The notes: generated by a model not told the origin, from the sequence alone. 52,602 bases of DNA from an uncultured Johnsonella sp. (GCA_900766185.1 CAAFUL010000026.1:1-52602), one strand, 5' to 3'. Shown: positions 35,113-45,668, counted from the stretch's first letter. A program made the numbers and translations.

Positions 35113-36322
35113 TGCTACCACCTTCAGCTTTTTCTATTCTTTCTACTTTTGCTAAAACCCTTCCGTCCGAAAAGCTGAGAAGTATCTCTTCTTCCCTTTT
35201 TACCTCACTTACGGAATTTATTCTATTATACTCCATATCGGTTACGAAGGCATAGCCTAATGATAATTTATCCAAAGGAGATAAGCCTTTAAGTCTTTCT
35301 ATGTATACTCTTAAGCTTTCCTTATTTTTATCTATGCCATACTTAAGTGCGGAATATAGGCTTCTTTTTGCTTCCTTAAGTCTGTTATTATAACCTTCAA
35401 GTTTAGATTTAGGAGAGTTTATAAGCAAATCTTTTTTTGCAATATCAAGTCTATGCCTGACAACAAAAAGTTTATCAAGCATAAGCTGTTCTATTCTTGA
35501 AGAATATCTTTGCATATATTCCTCAAAACTCTCATAATCCATAACTGCCATATCTGCCGCCATGCTTGGAGTAGCCGCCCTTTTGTCAGCCACAAAGTCC
35601 GCTATGGTATAATCGCTTTCATGACCTACTGCGGATATTATAGGGGTCTTGGCATTAAATATAGTATTTGCCACTGCTGTCTCATTAAAAGCCCACAAAT
35701 CCTCTATAGAACCTCCGCCTCTTCCCACTATAATTACATCAAGATCTAAGGCATCAAGACTTTGTATTCCTCTTGCTATACTGCTTGCAGCCTTTTCACC
35801 CTGTACTATTGCCGGATATAAGAATATTTCGACATAAGGATTCTTTCTTTTAGACACCCTTAATATATCCTGTATAGCTGCGCCCGTAGCAGAAGTTACC
35901 ACACCTATCCTACTTGAAAATACAGGTAATGCCTGCTTATACTCATCGGCAAACATTCCCATATCTTCAAGTTCTTTCTTAAGTTCCAAAAATCTCTTGT
36001 ATAGATCTCCTATACCGCTTTTTTCTATAGCTTGGGCAAGTATATTGTAAGTTCCGTTCTTTTCATATACATTAAGACTTCCGCTTACAATTATTTTCAT
36101 TCCGTCCTTTAATACAAAATCAAGATTTTTCTTGTAATTTGAAAACATAATGACTGAAATAGCCGCTTCACTGTCTTTTAAAGTAAAATATATATGCCCC
36201 ATGCTGTGATACTTACAATTTGACACCTCTCCGCTTACACTGATATTTTTCAACAAAAAATCTTCACTTATAAGCATTTTTATATAAGAGTTGATTTTGC
36301 TTACCGTATAAACCTTAGACAT
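35105..36322 (-). CDS. xseA: Exonuclease VII large subunit
   Basis: 405 residues. An N-terminal OB fold (VSGEVSNCKYHSMGHIYFTLKD) is followed by the catalytic region, with GVVTSATGAAIQDILRV, GRGGGSIEDLWAFNE and SAVGHESDYTIADFVADKRAATPS. A coiled-coil region follows. Degrades single-stranded DNA from both ends with XseB. The start at MSKVYTVS is supported by AGGAGG just upstream; a ten-codon extension would cover it. Confidence 0.95.
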   Translation of the reverse strand: MSKVYTVSKINSYIKMLISEDFLLKNISVSGEVSNCKYHSMGHIYFTLKDSEAAISVIMFSNYKKNLDFVLKDGMKIIVSGSLNVYEKNGTYNILAQAIEKSGIGDLYKRFLELKKELEDMGMFADEYKQALPVFSSRIGVVTSATGAAIQDILRVSKRKNPYVEIFLYPAIVQGEKAASSIARGIQSLDALDLDVIIVGRGGGSIEDLWAFNETAVANTIFNAKTPIISAVGHESDYTIADFVADKRAATPSMAADMAVMDYESFEEYMQRYSSRIEQLMLDKLFVVRHRLDIAKKDLLINSPKSKLEGYNNRLKEAKRSLYSALKYGIDKNKESLRVYIERLKGLSPLDKLSLGYAFVTDMEYNRINSVSEVKREEEILLSFSDGRVLAKVERIEKAEGGSNG

Positions 36323-36420
36323 AAACCTCCTACACTGCCATAACTTTATCAAAATAACTTAACTAATTCTTACTTTATTTGCAGTTATAAGATGCACAAA
36401 GGCAAGTTAAATGTTAACAT

Positions 36421-36502
36421 TAGCCTGTCAGATATATATATTTATAATATGCTAAATGAAAGCTTGCTTTCAGGTACATATTATAAATATATATCCAGGC
36501 TA
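36421..36502. terminator. Long AT-rich hairpin between nusB and xseA
   Basis: Arms TAGCCTG...ATATATATTTATAATATG (36421-36451) and their near complement ending at 36502 form a long stem broken by a 4-nt bulge. An inner GAAAGC/GCTTTC helix sits at the tip. It lies in the 240-bp space between nusB and xseA. It could be an attenuator in the operon or an RNA processing site. Nothing else is recognised in this gap. Confidence 0.45.
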
Positions 36503-36562
36503 CCTAAACTGTAACAATCAAGTAGCTACAAAAACAAAATATTCGTCAAGTTATTTTTAATA

Positions 36563-36991
36563 CTACACAAGCTTTGCCAAGACTCCGTTGACAAAACTGT
36601 GTGCCTCATCACCGGCATATTTTTTTGCAAGCTCCACCGCTTCGTTTATGGCAATATTGGCAACTATATTTGAATCAAATTCCATCTCATAACAGGCTAT
36701 CCTAAGAATACTTAGTTCTACCCTGCCTATACGCTTTAAGCTCCAGCCTGTAGTTACTTCGGCTAATTTTTCATCTATATAGCCAATACTTCCTATAATA
36801 TCTTCCATTCGTTTTTTAAGTTTGTCTCTTTCAGAAAGTTCTATAGCCTCAACTGAAAAAGACTCCTCCTCAGCTTCTTCCTCAAGCTCCAAGTATCTTT
36901 CAATCTGTTCAATTCTTTCTTCCTCTTCTTCATAAAATGATATACAAAACATCATTCTAAGACAATGTTCTCTGAATACCCTTCTGGTCAT
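36563..36991 (-). CDS. nusB: Transcription antitermination factor NusB
   Basis: 142 residues, all-helical. It starts MTRRVFREHCLRMMFC, ends with IVANIAINEAVELAKKYAG and FVNGVLAKL, and contains a Glu-rich insert (about 23-50) longer than usual. NusB binds boxA RNA with NusE during rRNA transcription. It is the first gene after the promoter at 37053-37081. Confidence 0.92.
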   Translation of the reverse strand: MTRRVFREHCLRMMFCISFYEEEEERIEQIERYLELEEEAEEESFSVEAIELSERDKLKKRMEDIIGSIGYIDEKLAEVTTGWSLKRIGRVELSILRIACYEMEFDSNIVANIAINEAVELAKKYAGDEAHSFVNGVLAKLV

Positions 36992-37052
36992 CAGTTGTCC
37001 CCCTGTAAATTTCTATTACTATACCAAACACATTTTCTATGATATATCCTTC

Positions 37053-37081
37053 ATTATACTTTATTACATGAAGATTAACAA
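37053..37081 (-). promoter_or_regulatory. Promoter of the nusB operon, overlapping the addA stop
   Basis: TTGTTA (37076-37081), a 17-bp spacer and a perfect TATAAT (37053-37058) on the minus strand. The -35 box covers the stop codon of addA. The nusB start follows about 60 bp later. Confidence 0.65.
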
Positions 37082-40000
37082 GTTATTGACTTATTAAGTG
37101 CAAATGACCAAATGATTTTTTCTGCAACCTTCTTTTGTTTCATCATGGAAAGTGCCCTTGCATAATAATCAAGTTGTATACTGTACCTTGTTATAAGAGT
37201 ATCTTCCTTTCTGACCCTGTCTGTCTTGTAGTCTATTAAAATAATTTCATCTTCATACTCTATATAGGCATCTATTATTCCCTGTATAAGTATGGTTTCT
37301 TTTGAACTTGACAGCCCCAACTCGTCAGCCGCTATGCCCATAGTAAATATTGCCTCTCTTTTTAATATACCCTTCCTAAAAGCCTCGCTCATAATATTCG
37401 CCAGATCCGAATGCATAAAATTTTCTACATCCTTTAAGTTTATAAGGCTTTTATAATCCTTGCTTATAAGCTTTTCTTTATAAAGTTTATCAATATAGGA
37501 CGAAAGCCCCAAACTTTCAGCCTCATCAAAATCAATCACTTGCATAAGCTTATGGTAGGCATTTCCTCTTATACTTGCCTTATTGGGCTCTGTAGATTTC
37601 TTCTCCTTATCCTCATAGAGAATATTTGCTTCTTCATCTATTATAAGGCTTTTTTTGATATCAGACACTGAAAACTTTATGTCAAGGTCAATATCACTTA
37701 TATAGTCATACGGTTTTTTTACCAGCTCATTTAATTTATTATCGCCTACAAGTTTCATGTTGTCGAGCTTTTCTTTTAATCTAAGAGTTTCTATCTGTTT
37801 TTTTTCTTCATACCGCATAAGTTCTTCGACCTTAACAAGTTTAGTTTCTATACTTTCTCTTGTCTTTACATCACTTAGCAGCAAAAAGTCAAGGTATGAA
37901 CTCGCATTCATAATATCAAGCATACTGAGTTTATTACTTTCTTCTATATGGCTGTACTTTTCATACGCCTTGTCGGCAGTATCAATTACGCCGCTAAGTA
38001 TAAGCTTTTCCTTTGCCCTGCTCATTGCAACATAAAGGACTCTTAACTCTTCACCCAAGTTATCTATCCTTTTTTTGTATTTTAATACATTTTTCTTGAT
38101 ACTGCTTGACTTTAATCCGTATTCCAGATCAACATAATCACAGGCTATTCCAAGCTTTGAGTCGGCTATAATAGCATTTTTATAATCAGAAGTATTAAAT
38201 CTTTTATGTAAGCCGCTTACGAAACATACCGGAAACTCAAGCCCCTTGGACTTATGTATACTCATGAGCCTTACAGTATCTTCATACTCCGACACTACCG
38301 AAGCCTCTCCGTAATCGGTATTATACTGCTTTAAGTTGTCTATATATTTTATAAAGTTAAAAAGCCCCTTATAACCTATACTCTCATACTGTTTAGCCAT
38401 CTCTGTAAGCATTAAAAGATTGGCTCTTCTTATATGTCCGGCAGGTAGTAAGGATACTATATCCAGATATCCGCTACTATCATATATATATCTTAATAAT
38501 TCACTCAGCTCCATATATGAAGACTTTTTTCTGTAATCAAAAAGCAGCTTGAAGGCTTTTTTTATCTTTTTTTCGGTATCGGGAGCGTTAAATATTATTT
38601 TTTTTTGCAATATGGCTTGGCACATTTCATAGACCTTGTTGCTCTTTTTAGTTTCGTCCTCTTCTTTCTCCATGTACTTTCTGTAATAGGCTGTAATAAG
38701 TGCAAGCTCGTTATCACTTAAGTCTATTATAGGGGAATGTAAAAAAGCGCTTAAGTCTATATTCATATAGGGATTATCTATTGCCGAAAGTATTGCCAGT
38801 ACAAGCTTTACTTCCATGGCATCAAAATATCCGGTTAAAGTATTGGCATACGCCGGTATGCCTTCTTTTGAAAGTATATCTATGAATTTTTCGCTCTGTC
38901 CCTGCATGGACCTTAATAAAATCACAATATCCGAATATTTAAGCTGTCTGTAAGAGCCGTCCTCAGCCCTTACCAAAAGCGTATTTTTAAGCTCTTTTAT
39001 GCGCTTTGCAATCATGCTTGCTTCAAGTACCGCACTGTCTTCTTCAAAATCGGACTTTTCGAGTAAAAGCAGTTCAGTTTGTGAAGCTGTAGATAAACTG
39101 TCTTTATTTATTTTTTCAAAATCAGCCCCTACATAAAGTGCCGACTCCTTATCATAGTCTATACCACCCACACTTTCGGACATAATATTAAAAAACAGAT
39201 CATTTATGCTCTTTAGCACAGTTTCTCTGCTTCTAAAGTTCTTTTTAAGCACTACCTTTACTTCTTTCTCCAACTGCATTTTATCATGGGCTGTATAGGT
39301 ATTATATTTTGACAAAAAAAGCTCGGGTCTTGCCTGTCTGAATGCATAGATGGACTGCTTTACATCTCCTACCATGAATACATTGCCGTTATCAAGGGCT
39401 GACAATATACTCTCCTGAACATAGTTTGAATCCTGGTACTCATCTATGTATATATCCTTAAAATGCTTTGCATATTCTAGGGCAACCTGACTTCTTGACA
39501 TATCCTCATTGTAGAGGATCTCAAGAGCATAATGCTCAAGATCCGCAAAATCGGCAACATTTTTCTCAAGTTTTACCTGCTTAAATCTTACTATAAAGTC
39601 CTTTACTATATTTATAAGAGTACTTATTGCCTCTTTTTCATACTCCGCCTCTATCTCAAGGGTTCCTTCATCTCTTATAAAGTCCTTTATAAGCCTTTCT
39701 TTTATAAATTTTTTGTAATTATCCCTTATTCCCTTTGCTATATTTTTAAGCTCCGCATCTGCGTCCTTTGATACCCTGCCTATATTAGGAAAATCAAACA
39801 TAAGCAGTGCCTCTCTAAGTTTTGCATAGTCTTTTGCAAGACAAAGATTTTTTGCAAGTGCAAGTTCGTTTATAAAGGTCTGCTTATAGCCAAGCTCTCC
39901 CCTGTCACAGATGTCTATGGCTCTTTCTATTTCATTTTTAATATCTTTTGCATTTTTGACTATATTTTCAACTATATAAGCTTCCCATCTTGTTTTAAAA

Positions 40001-40620
40001 TCCCGTGTCTCATAGCTTTTTAATATCTCATCAAGCCAAAGCAAGGGTCTTGGCATAGCCATGGCATAGCTGTATATTTCCTGTATATACTCCCTTAACC
40101 TGTCATCACTTCTTGCCTTGGTATATGCATTAAGCAATTTTATAAATCCGCCATCATTCTTTTGATAAAGCTCTTCCATAATAATATCCAAGGTTTCAGG
40201 CTTAAGAAGCTCCAGCTCCGACTCATCCGCTATTCTAAAAGACGGGTCAAGCTCTATCTTATCTATATGCTCCCTTATTACAGACAGACAAAAACTGTCT
40301 ATAGTACTTATATTGGCACTGTCTATAAGTGTAAGCTGCCTTTTAAGCCTCTTATACTTATCACTTTCATGGCTTTGTTTAAGCAGCTCTTCTTCAAGAC
40401 TTTTAGCTATTCTTTCCTTCATCTCCAAAGCTGCCGCCTTGGTAAATGTCATCACCAAAAGCTCATCAATATCTATAGGATTTTTGTCGTCCGTGATTTG
40501 TCTTATAATTCTTTCTACCAATATAGCGGTCTTTCCGCTTCCTGCCGCAGCGGAAACTAAAATATGTTTATTTCTTGTATCTATGGCAGCCTGCTGCTCA
40601 CTTGTCCATTTTCTCGTCAT
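37075..40620 (-). CDS. addA: AddA helicase-nuclease subunit
   Basis: 1181 residues. The UvrD-type helicase of the AddAB double-strand-break resection complex. Walker A is ILVSAAAGSGKTAILVERI at about 20-38 and motif II is IDEYQDSN. Further helicase motifs include NFRSRETV, SIHKSKGLEFPVCFV and VAMSRAKEKLIL. The C-terminal RecB-type nuclease has ILIDYKTDRV with the metal-binding Asp and Lys. It overlaps addB by 23 bp. Confidence 0.96.
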   Translation of the reverse strand: MTRKWTSEQQAAIDTRNKHILVSAAAGSGKTAILVERIIRQITDDKNPIDIDELLVMTFTKAAALEMKERIAKSLEEELLKQSHESDKYKRLKRQLTLIDSANISTIDSFCLSVIREHIDKIELDPSFRIADESELELLKPETLDIIMEELYQKNDGGFIKLLNAYTKARSDDRLREYIQEIYSYAMAMPRPLLWLDEILKSYETRDFKTRWEAYIVENIVKNAKDIKNEIERAIDICDRGELGYKQTFINELALAKNLCLAKDYAKLREALLMFDFPNIGRVSKDADAELKNIAKGIRDNYKKFIKERLIKDFIRDEGTLEIEAEYEKEAISTLINIVKDFIVRFKQVKLEKNVADFADLEHYALEILYNEDMSRSQVALEYAKHFKDIYIDEYQDSNYVQESILSALDNGNVFMVGDVKQSIYAFRQARPELFLSKYNTYTAHDKMQLEKEVKVVLKKNFRSRETVLKSINDLFFNIMSESVGGIDYDKESALYVGADFEKINKDSLSTASQTELLLLEKSDFEEDSAVLEASMIAKRIKELKNTLLVRAEDGSYRQLKYSDIVILLRSMQGQSEKFIDILSKEGIPAYANTLTGYFDAMEVKLVLAILSAIDNPYMNIDLSAFLHSPIIDLSDNELALITAYYRKYMEKEEDETKKSNKVYEMCQAILQKKIIFNAPDTEKKIKKAFKLLFDYRKKSSYMELSELLRYIYDSSGYLDIVSLLPAGHIRRANLLMLTEMAKQYESIGYKGLFNFIKYIDNLKQYNTDYGEASVVSEYEDTVRLMSIHKSKGLEFPVCFVSGLHKRFNTSDYKNAIIADSKLGIACDYVDLEYGLKSSSIKKNVLKYKKRIDNLGEELRVLYVAMSRAKEKLILSGVIDTADKAYEKYSHIEESNKLSMLDIMNASSYLDFLLLSDVKTRESIETKLVKVEELMRYEEKKQIETLRLKEKLDNMKLVGDNKLNELVKKPYDYISDIDLDIKFSVSDIKKSLIIDEEANILYEDKEKKSTEPNKASIRGNAYHKLMQVIDFDEAESLGLSSYIDKLYKEKLISKDYKSLINLKDVENFMHSDLANIMSEAFRKGILKREAIFTMGIAADELGLSSSKETILIQGIIDAYIEYEDEIILIDYKTDRVRKEDTLITRYSIQLDYYARALSMMKQKKVAEKIIWSFALNKSITC

Positions 40621-43600
40621 TTAATATCTTCTCCCATACAAGTTCTTCTTTCATCTTCTTAAGTACATTATACTCATGCTGTCCGCTCTTTTTATCAAAT
40701 CCGCACAGGGCGGAATAGGCACAATAATCACAGGCTGTATAGTTTCCTCTTTGAACCGGACTTATGCTTATATTTCCTTTTTGTATATTTTGTGCTATAT
40801 CAATACTTTTATTTTTAACAAAGCTCCTTAAGGCCTCTATTCTTTCGCTTGAAGCCGTACTTGAACGGTAATCTTGAACTACACCATCTTTTAAGCTTAC
40901 AGGGATTACATCACTGTAAGAGCTTATGTTGGTATCAAGATTTTTTATGATGTCCAGGTCCGTATTTACTATACCGCTTGGACGAAAATAGTTAAGCCTT
41001 GCCCTTTCTATATCTTCCTTACTGCTAATATCTTCCATGGATATTATAGGCTCGTCAATATTTATATACATAAATGCCGCCGGAACTATTTCCTTATTCG
41101 GATATTTCTTTTTAAGCAACTCCATAATAACCTCAAGGTAGCTTACAAGCTGTATCTGCTTTCCGTAATATGCAAGATCCGTTTCCCACTTTGTAGAGCC
41201 GGTTTTATAATCGATAATTTTAAGCAGTACCTTATCCTCAAGTTCGCATACATCTACTCTGTCTATTTTCCCTCTAAGTCTTAGTTTTTCCGTATCCGAA
41301 AGACTTATATTAAGCGATTTGAGCCCCTCCGCATAAGAAAAGCTCTTCTCGTTCCACAGGGGTAAGAAGTTTCCGAGTTTTATCTGCTCAAGCAATATAA
41401 CTATACTTTGCTTTGCCATACTCTCAAGTCTTGATAAACTGTACTTTTGTTTATCGCTGTCCGCATATATGGCAAATTCAGGCAAAAGCATAAGCTCATT
41501 TACAACAGTTTCAACTGTTTTATGCACCCTTGCATTTTCCATATTTCTTATATCAAACTTATTCTTTGATGAAAGATTAAAAAATCTTTCTATTACAGCA
41601 TGTATAAATACTCCTATATCCACAGCCTCAAGACCGTAGGCTCTTCTTTCCTCAAGCCCTAAGCCATATCTTGCAAAGTAAGAATAGGGGCAGTCTACAT
41701 ACTTTTCAAGGGAAGTAACGCTGCACTTTATCTCCCTTCCAAAAAGCTCCAAAGCCGTTTTTCTGCCAAGCACCGACTCTTTATCTATATATAGATATGC
41801 CTTTTCAAACATTTGCTTATCTACCGTTTTATATATACTTCTTAATTCCACATCCTTAGCACTTTTGTCTTCAAGCTCAAACTCACCTTTTTTAAGTGAG
41901 ATTAAATCTCTTATAAATGCCTCCTTAAGCCCGTCTTTTGAATATATTTTAATAAGCTTGGCTGCATTTATCACCTCTACATCTGTAAAAAGTGCTGCCA
42001 GCATAGCTACTATATAAGAAGGTTTTAATGATTTCCCCAAGTTATCTAAGTTTGAATAACTTACACTCAGGTATTCAAAGGACTTTGTAAGATTCATATA
42101 AAGGTAATACCTTTGCACTATCAAATCTTCTTTGGCAGTTGCCGAAAGCTCTATACCTTGAGACTTTAGGCTTTCTTTTTCTCTATCATTTAGTATACTG
42201 TCACTTTGCTTTAATTTAGGTATTATACCGTCATTGGCACCTACTACAAACAAGGCTCTTACCCTGTCTATCCTACTTCTTTTTAAATCTCCGAAAAATA
42301 CTCTGTCAAGCTTTTTAGGTATCATACCTACACTTATCTGAGCAAAACCCGCTTCCAAAAGCTCGTATAACTCTTTGCTGCTTAGTTTTTCACCTCCAAG
42401 TAAATTATCGGTCTTATTTAATAATGTAAGCAGCTCCTCATATACTTTCTCATATTCCCTTGCATGTGCAAAGTCTTTCGCCTCTTCAAACTCCTTGCTT
42501 AAGTCAAGCATCTTAGCCTTTGCATCCTTTGAGTCTATAAGCCTTATAAGTTCTTCTATTACCTTTTTTGTATCGGCGGATTTTGATTTTAAGAGCTTAT
42601 AAAGAGGCTCCAGATCCTCTACTATTATATTTTTAGAAATATTTAACTCCTCAATATCGACACCGCTAAGCTGCCTTGGAATATGCTCCCAAGTCTTTTT
42701 TATCTTTGCCAATCCCTTAATTCCGCATATATACATATAGTCATCTATTGAAGCCAAGGTAGAGTAGTCCATGTCTATCAATGGACTGCGTATGTATCTC
42801 ATAACGGAAGTGTAAGAAAACTCCTCTCTTACCACGCTAAGACAGGCTCTTACAAATTCCACTAAAATATTGGAACTTATACTTATGTTATCGTCTATAA
42901 ATACAGGTATATCGTTCAGTCTGCACTTATGCTTAAATTTATCTATATAAGATGACATATCCGCACAAAGAATAGTTATGTCCTTATATCTTAAGTCCTT
43001 TTCCTTAACCAAATACATTATACGGCTTACTACCATATCGACTTCTTCGTCAATATTAGCCGCTTTTATAATATCTACTTTTTTCTCGGCACTGATTTTA
43101 GAATAGGGCTTGTATCTTAGAAAGTATTTTTCAATATGCTCTATTGCCTTACTTTTAACAAAGTTGGAAGCTTTAGCTTTAAGCTTATCATTCAGATCAA
43201 TATACTCTATATCTTTAACTGCCGCCTTATTGCATAACTTAAGTATTTTTTCATGCATTCCCTTACTCATGTTAAATAAGTCGGCTTCATCGGTTTTTTC
43301 TTTTATATTCTCACCAGTTCCTATAGTTACGGTACAGCTAAGTGTTGAACAATGTTTTAATAATTCTTCTATTAACTTATACTGTATAGGGGTAAATCCT
43401 GTAAATCCGTCAAGTATTATACTTGCTCCTTTTATAAAATTGCTTTCTTTTATATACTTTACAAGTATGTCCGGTATTTCCTCAGTACTTATATACTTAT
43501 CCTTCGTATAGCCTATAAAACTTTCATACATAAGGTTAAGATCCTTTAATTTGTGTCTTAAGCCTGTAGAAATATTTTCATTTTTTGATATTTCTTCTAT

Positions 43601-44008
43601 TCTTTCACTGCTTATATCATACTGGTAAAGCTCCGATATCATGGACTTGATATTGTCTATAAAGCCTGTTTTGGCAAATTGATTTTTCCAGACCCCAAGT
43701 TCCTTGGATCTGTCCATGGAAAGTTTTCTTATAATCATTACCTTGGCTATATCATCCAAGACATCGGGAGTTACTATACCAAGCTCCGTAAATACTCTGT
43801 ATGCGAGTCTGTTAAAACTAAGTACATCTATATTGTCGGTTGCATGAAAAGGATGCAGCTGCACTATAGCCTTTTGCGTCTGCATGGTATACTGCTCAGG
43901 TACTAATATTATAAAAGTTTTGTCGGGATTTTTTATAGCCTCTTCTATACAGTTCTTATATGCAAATGTAGTCTTTCCGCTGCCGGAAGCTCCCAGGATA
44001 AATCTCAT
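40598..44008 (-). CDS. addB: AddB helicase-nuclease subunit
   Basis: About 1136 residues. Partner of AddA, with the 5'-strand nuclease and Chi recognition. Walker A is FILGASGSGKTTFAYKN at the N-terminus. The C-terminal nuclease has VLLKIIDYKTGSTKW, and the Fe-S cysteines are one Cys in VDCPYSYFARY plus ACDYCAYSALCGF near the end. I start at MRFILG because GAGG lies about 8 nt upstream and family members begin near the P-loop. An upstream in-frame ATG at 44041 (AGGA before it) is a possible alternative. Confidence 0.93.
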   Translation of the reverse strand: MRFILGASGSGKTTFAYKNCIEEAIKNPDKTFIILVPEQYTMQTQKAIVQLHPFHATDNIDVLSFNRLAYRVFTELGIVTPDVLDDIAKVMIIRKLSMDRSKELGVWKNQFAKTGFIDNIKSMISELYQYDISSERIEEISKNENISTGLRHKLKDLNLMYESFIGYTKDKYISTEEIPDILVKYIKESNFIKGASIILDGFTGFTPIQYKLIEELLKHCSTLSCTVTIGTGENIKEKTDEADLFNMSKGMHEKILKLCNKAAVKDIEYIDLNDKLKAKASNFVKSKAIEHIEKYFLRYKPYSKISAEKKVDIIKAANIDEEVDMVVSRIMYLVKEKDLRYKDITILCADMSSYIDKFKHKCRLNDIPVFIDDNISISSNILVEFVRACLSVVREEFSYTSVMRYIRSPLIDMDYSTLASIDDYMYICGIKGLAKIKKTWEHIPRQLSGVDIEELNISKNIIVEDLEPLYKLLKSKSADTKKVIEELIRLIDSKDAKAKMLDLSKEFEEAKDFAHAREYEKVYEELLTLLNKTDNLLGGEKLSSKELYELLEAGFAQISVGMIPKKLDRVFFGDLKRSRIDRVRALFVVGANDGIIPKLKQSDSILNDREKESLKSQGIELSATAKEDLIVQRYYLYMNLTKSFEYLSVSYSNLDNLGKSLKPSYIVAMLAALFTDVEVINAAKLIKIYSKDGLKEAFIRDLISLKKGEFELEDKSAKDVELRSIYKTVDKQMFEKAYLYIDKESVLGRKTALELFGREIKCSVTSLEKYVDCPYSYFARYGLGLEERRAYGLEAVDIGVFIHAVIERFFNLSSKNKFDIRNMENARVHKTVETVVNELMLLPEFAIYADSDKQKYSLSRLESMAKQSIVILLEQIKLGNFLPLWNEKSFSYAEGLKSLNISLSDTEKLRLRGKIDRVDVCELEDKVLLKIIDYKTGSTKWETDLAYYGKQIQLVSYLEVIMELLKKKYPNKEIVPAAFMYINIDEPIISMEDISSKEDIERARLNYFRPSGIVNTDLDIIKNLDTNISSYSDVIPVSLKDGVVQDYRSSTASSERIEALRSFVKNKSIDIAQNIQKGNISISPVQRGNYTACDYCAYSALCGFDKKSGQHEYNVLKKMKEELVWEKILNDEKMDK

Positions 44009-44087
44009 TTTCGCTACCTCAAGATTAAAATTTATCTTCATTATATCCTAAAATCGATTTTTTTAGTATCTACTTTATTTGCCTATC

Positions 44088-44191
44088 TTTCATTAATACT
44101 GGATATATGTTACAATGTCTAAGTATCTCACTTATAAAACCTTGTGAGATTTGTATAGTGTACATTTAAGCTATAAGATTCTTTATAGCTT
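44088..44191 (+). promoter_or_regulatory. pncB promoter with two leader hairpins
   Basis: TTTCAT (44088-44093), 17 bp and TACAAT (44111-44116) make a fair plus-strand promoter. The leader holds ATCTCAC/GTGAGAT (44125-44131 with 44144-44150), right at the expected transcription start, and AAGCTATAA/TTATAGCTT (44168-44176 with 44183-44191). The first could be an operator for an NAD-pathway repressor or an RNA hairpin. AAAGGAGG follows, 7-8 nt before the ATG. Confidence 0.5.
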
Positions 44192-44219
44192 TTACAAGAC
44201 TTAATAAAGGAGGCTGGAA

Positions 44220-45668
44220 ATGCGAAACCTTAGTTTACTTACTGATTTGTACCAATTAACCATGTTGCAGGGTTACTTCGAAGAAAAACAGGCAAATGAA
44301 ACCGTTATCTTTGATATGTTCTTTAGAAATAACCCTCACTCAGGAGGCTACTCTGTCTGTGCCGGTTTGCAACAAGTCATAGAATATATAGAGGGACTGC
44401 ACTTTGCGGATGAAGATATCAGTTATCTTAAAACTCTTAATTTATTTAGTGATAAATTTTTATCATATCTAAAGGACTTCAAATTTACCGGAGATATCTA
44501 TGCTATCCCTGAAGGCAGCGTAATATTTCCAAAAGAACCCATTATGAAAATTGTAGCTCCGATCATGGAAGCTCAACTTATAGAAACCGCCCTTCTTAAT
44601 ATCATAAATCATCAATCCTTAATAGCGACCAAGGCATCCCGTGTTGTATTTGCCGCAAATGGTGATACGGTGCTTGAATTCGGTCTCAGAAGAGCACAAG
44701 GACCCGATGCGGGCATCTATGGTGCAAGAGCTGCTATGATAGCCGGATGTTTTGCTACCAGCAATGTACTTGCCGGACAGATGTTTGATGTTCCTATAAG
44801 AGGCACTCATGCTCACAGTTGGGTAATGAGCTTTAGTGACGAGCTTACCGCCTTTAGAAAATATGCCAATCTTTATCCTAATGCCTGCATTCTTTTGGTA
44901 GATACCTACGATACCTTAAAATCCGGTGTACCTAATGCTATTAAAGTATTTAATGAGATGAGGGAAAAGGGGATAGAGCTTAAAAATTACGGTATAAGAC
45001 TGGACAGCGGAGACCTTTCCTATCTTTCCAAAAAAGCAAGACAGCTTCTTGATAATGCCGGTTTTAAGGATGCCATAATTTCCGCCTCCAATGATTTGGA
45101 CGAGAATCTAATCAGCTCTTTGAAACTACAGGGTGCAAAGATAAGCTCATGGGGTGTAGGAACTAATCTTATAACTTCCAAGGACTGCCCTGCATTCGGA
45201 GGAGTATATAAGCTTTCTGCCGTATATGAAAGTGATAAAAAAGCTTTTAAGGCAAAGATAAAACTTTCAGAAAATGCCGAAAAAAATACCAACCCCGGAA
45301 ATAAAAAGATATATAGAATCTATGATAAGGATACGAAAAAAATAATAGCCGACCTTATCTGCCTTGAGGAAGAAACTTTGAATACTTCAGAAGAGCTGCT
45401 TCTTTTCGATCCTTTGGATACTTGGAAGAAGACCCTGCTTCCTGCCGACACTTATTATACAAAAGAACTTTTAGTACCTGTATTTAAAAACGGTAACTGT
45501 GTATATCAAAGTCCTTCTGTTATGGAAATCAGGGAGTATTGTAAAGAAGAAATGGATACGCTGTGGGAGGAGTCAAGGAGACTTGAGTATCCGCATAGGA
45601 CTCATGTGGATCTGTCACAGAAGTTATGGGATTTGAAGAATAATTTGTTGAATGAGTATCATAAGTAA
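44220..45668 (+). CDS. pncB: Nicotinate phosphoribosyltransferase
   Basis: 482 residues. Makes nicotinate mononucleotide from nicotinate, PRPP and ATP in NAD salvage. The N-terminus NLSLLTDLYQLTMLQGYF and FDMFFRNNPHSGGYSVCAGL are family hallmarks. RRAQGPDAGIYGARAA and RGTHAHSWVMSF lie in the catalytic barrel, with the phosphorylatable His in the latter. IRLDSGDL follows. It stands alone on the plus strand, divergent from addB. AAAGGAGG makes a near-ideal ribosome binding site. Confidence 0.96.
   Translation: MRNLSLLTDLYQLTMLQGYFEEKQANETVIFDMFFRNNPHSGGYSVCAGLQQVIEYIEGLHFADEDISYLKTLNLFSDKFLSYLKDFKFTGDIYAIPEGSVIFPKEPIMKIVAPIMEAQLIETALLNIINHQSLIATKASRVVFAANGDTVLEFGLRRAQGPDAGIYGARAAMIAGCFATSNVLAGQMFDVPIRGTHAHSWVMSFSDELTAFRKYANLYPNACILLVDTYDTLKSGVPNAIKVFNEMREKGIELKNYGIRLDSGDLSYLSKKARQLLDNAGFKDAIISASNDLDENLISSLKLQGAKISSWGVGTNLITSKDCPAFGGVYKLSAVYESDKKAFKAKIKLSENAEKNTNPGNKKIYRIYDKDTKKIIADLICLEEETLNTSEELLLFDPLDTWKKTLLPADTYYTKELLVPVFKNGNCVYQSPSVMEIREYCKEEMDTLWEESRRLEYPHRTHVDLSQKLWDLKNNLLNEYHK

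Noticed and set aside
37075..44008. RecBCD or UvrD paralogue for the large helicases.
   Set aside because: The second protein has the N-terminal P-loop, C-terminal nuclease and four Fe-S cysteines of AddB, so the pair is AddAB.
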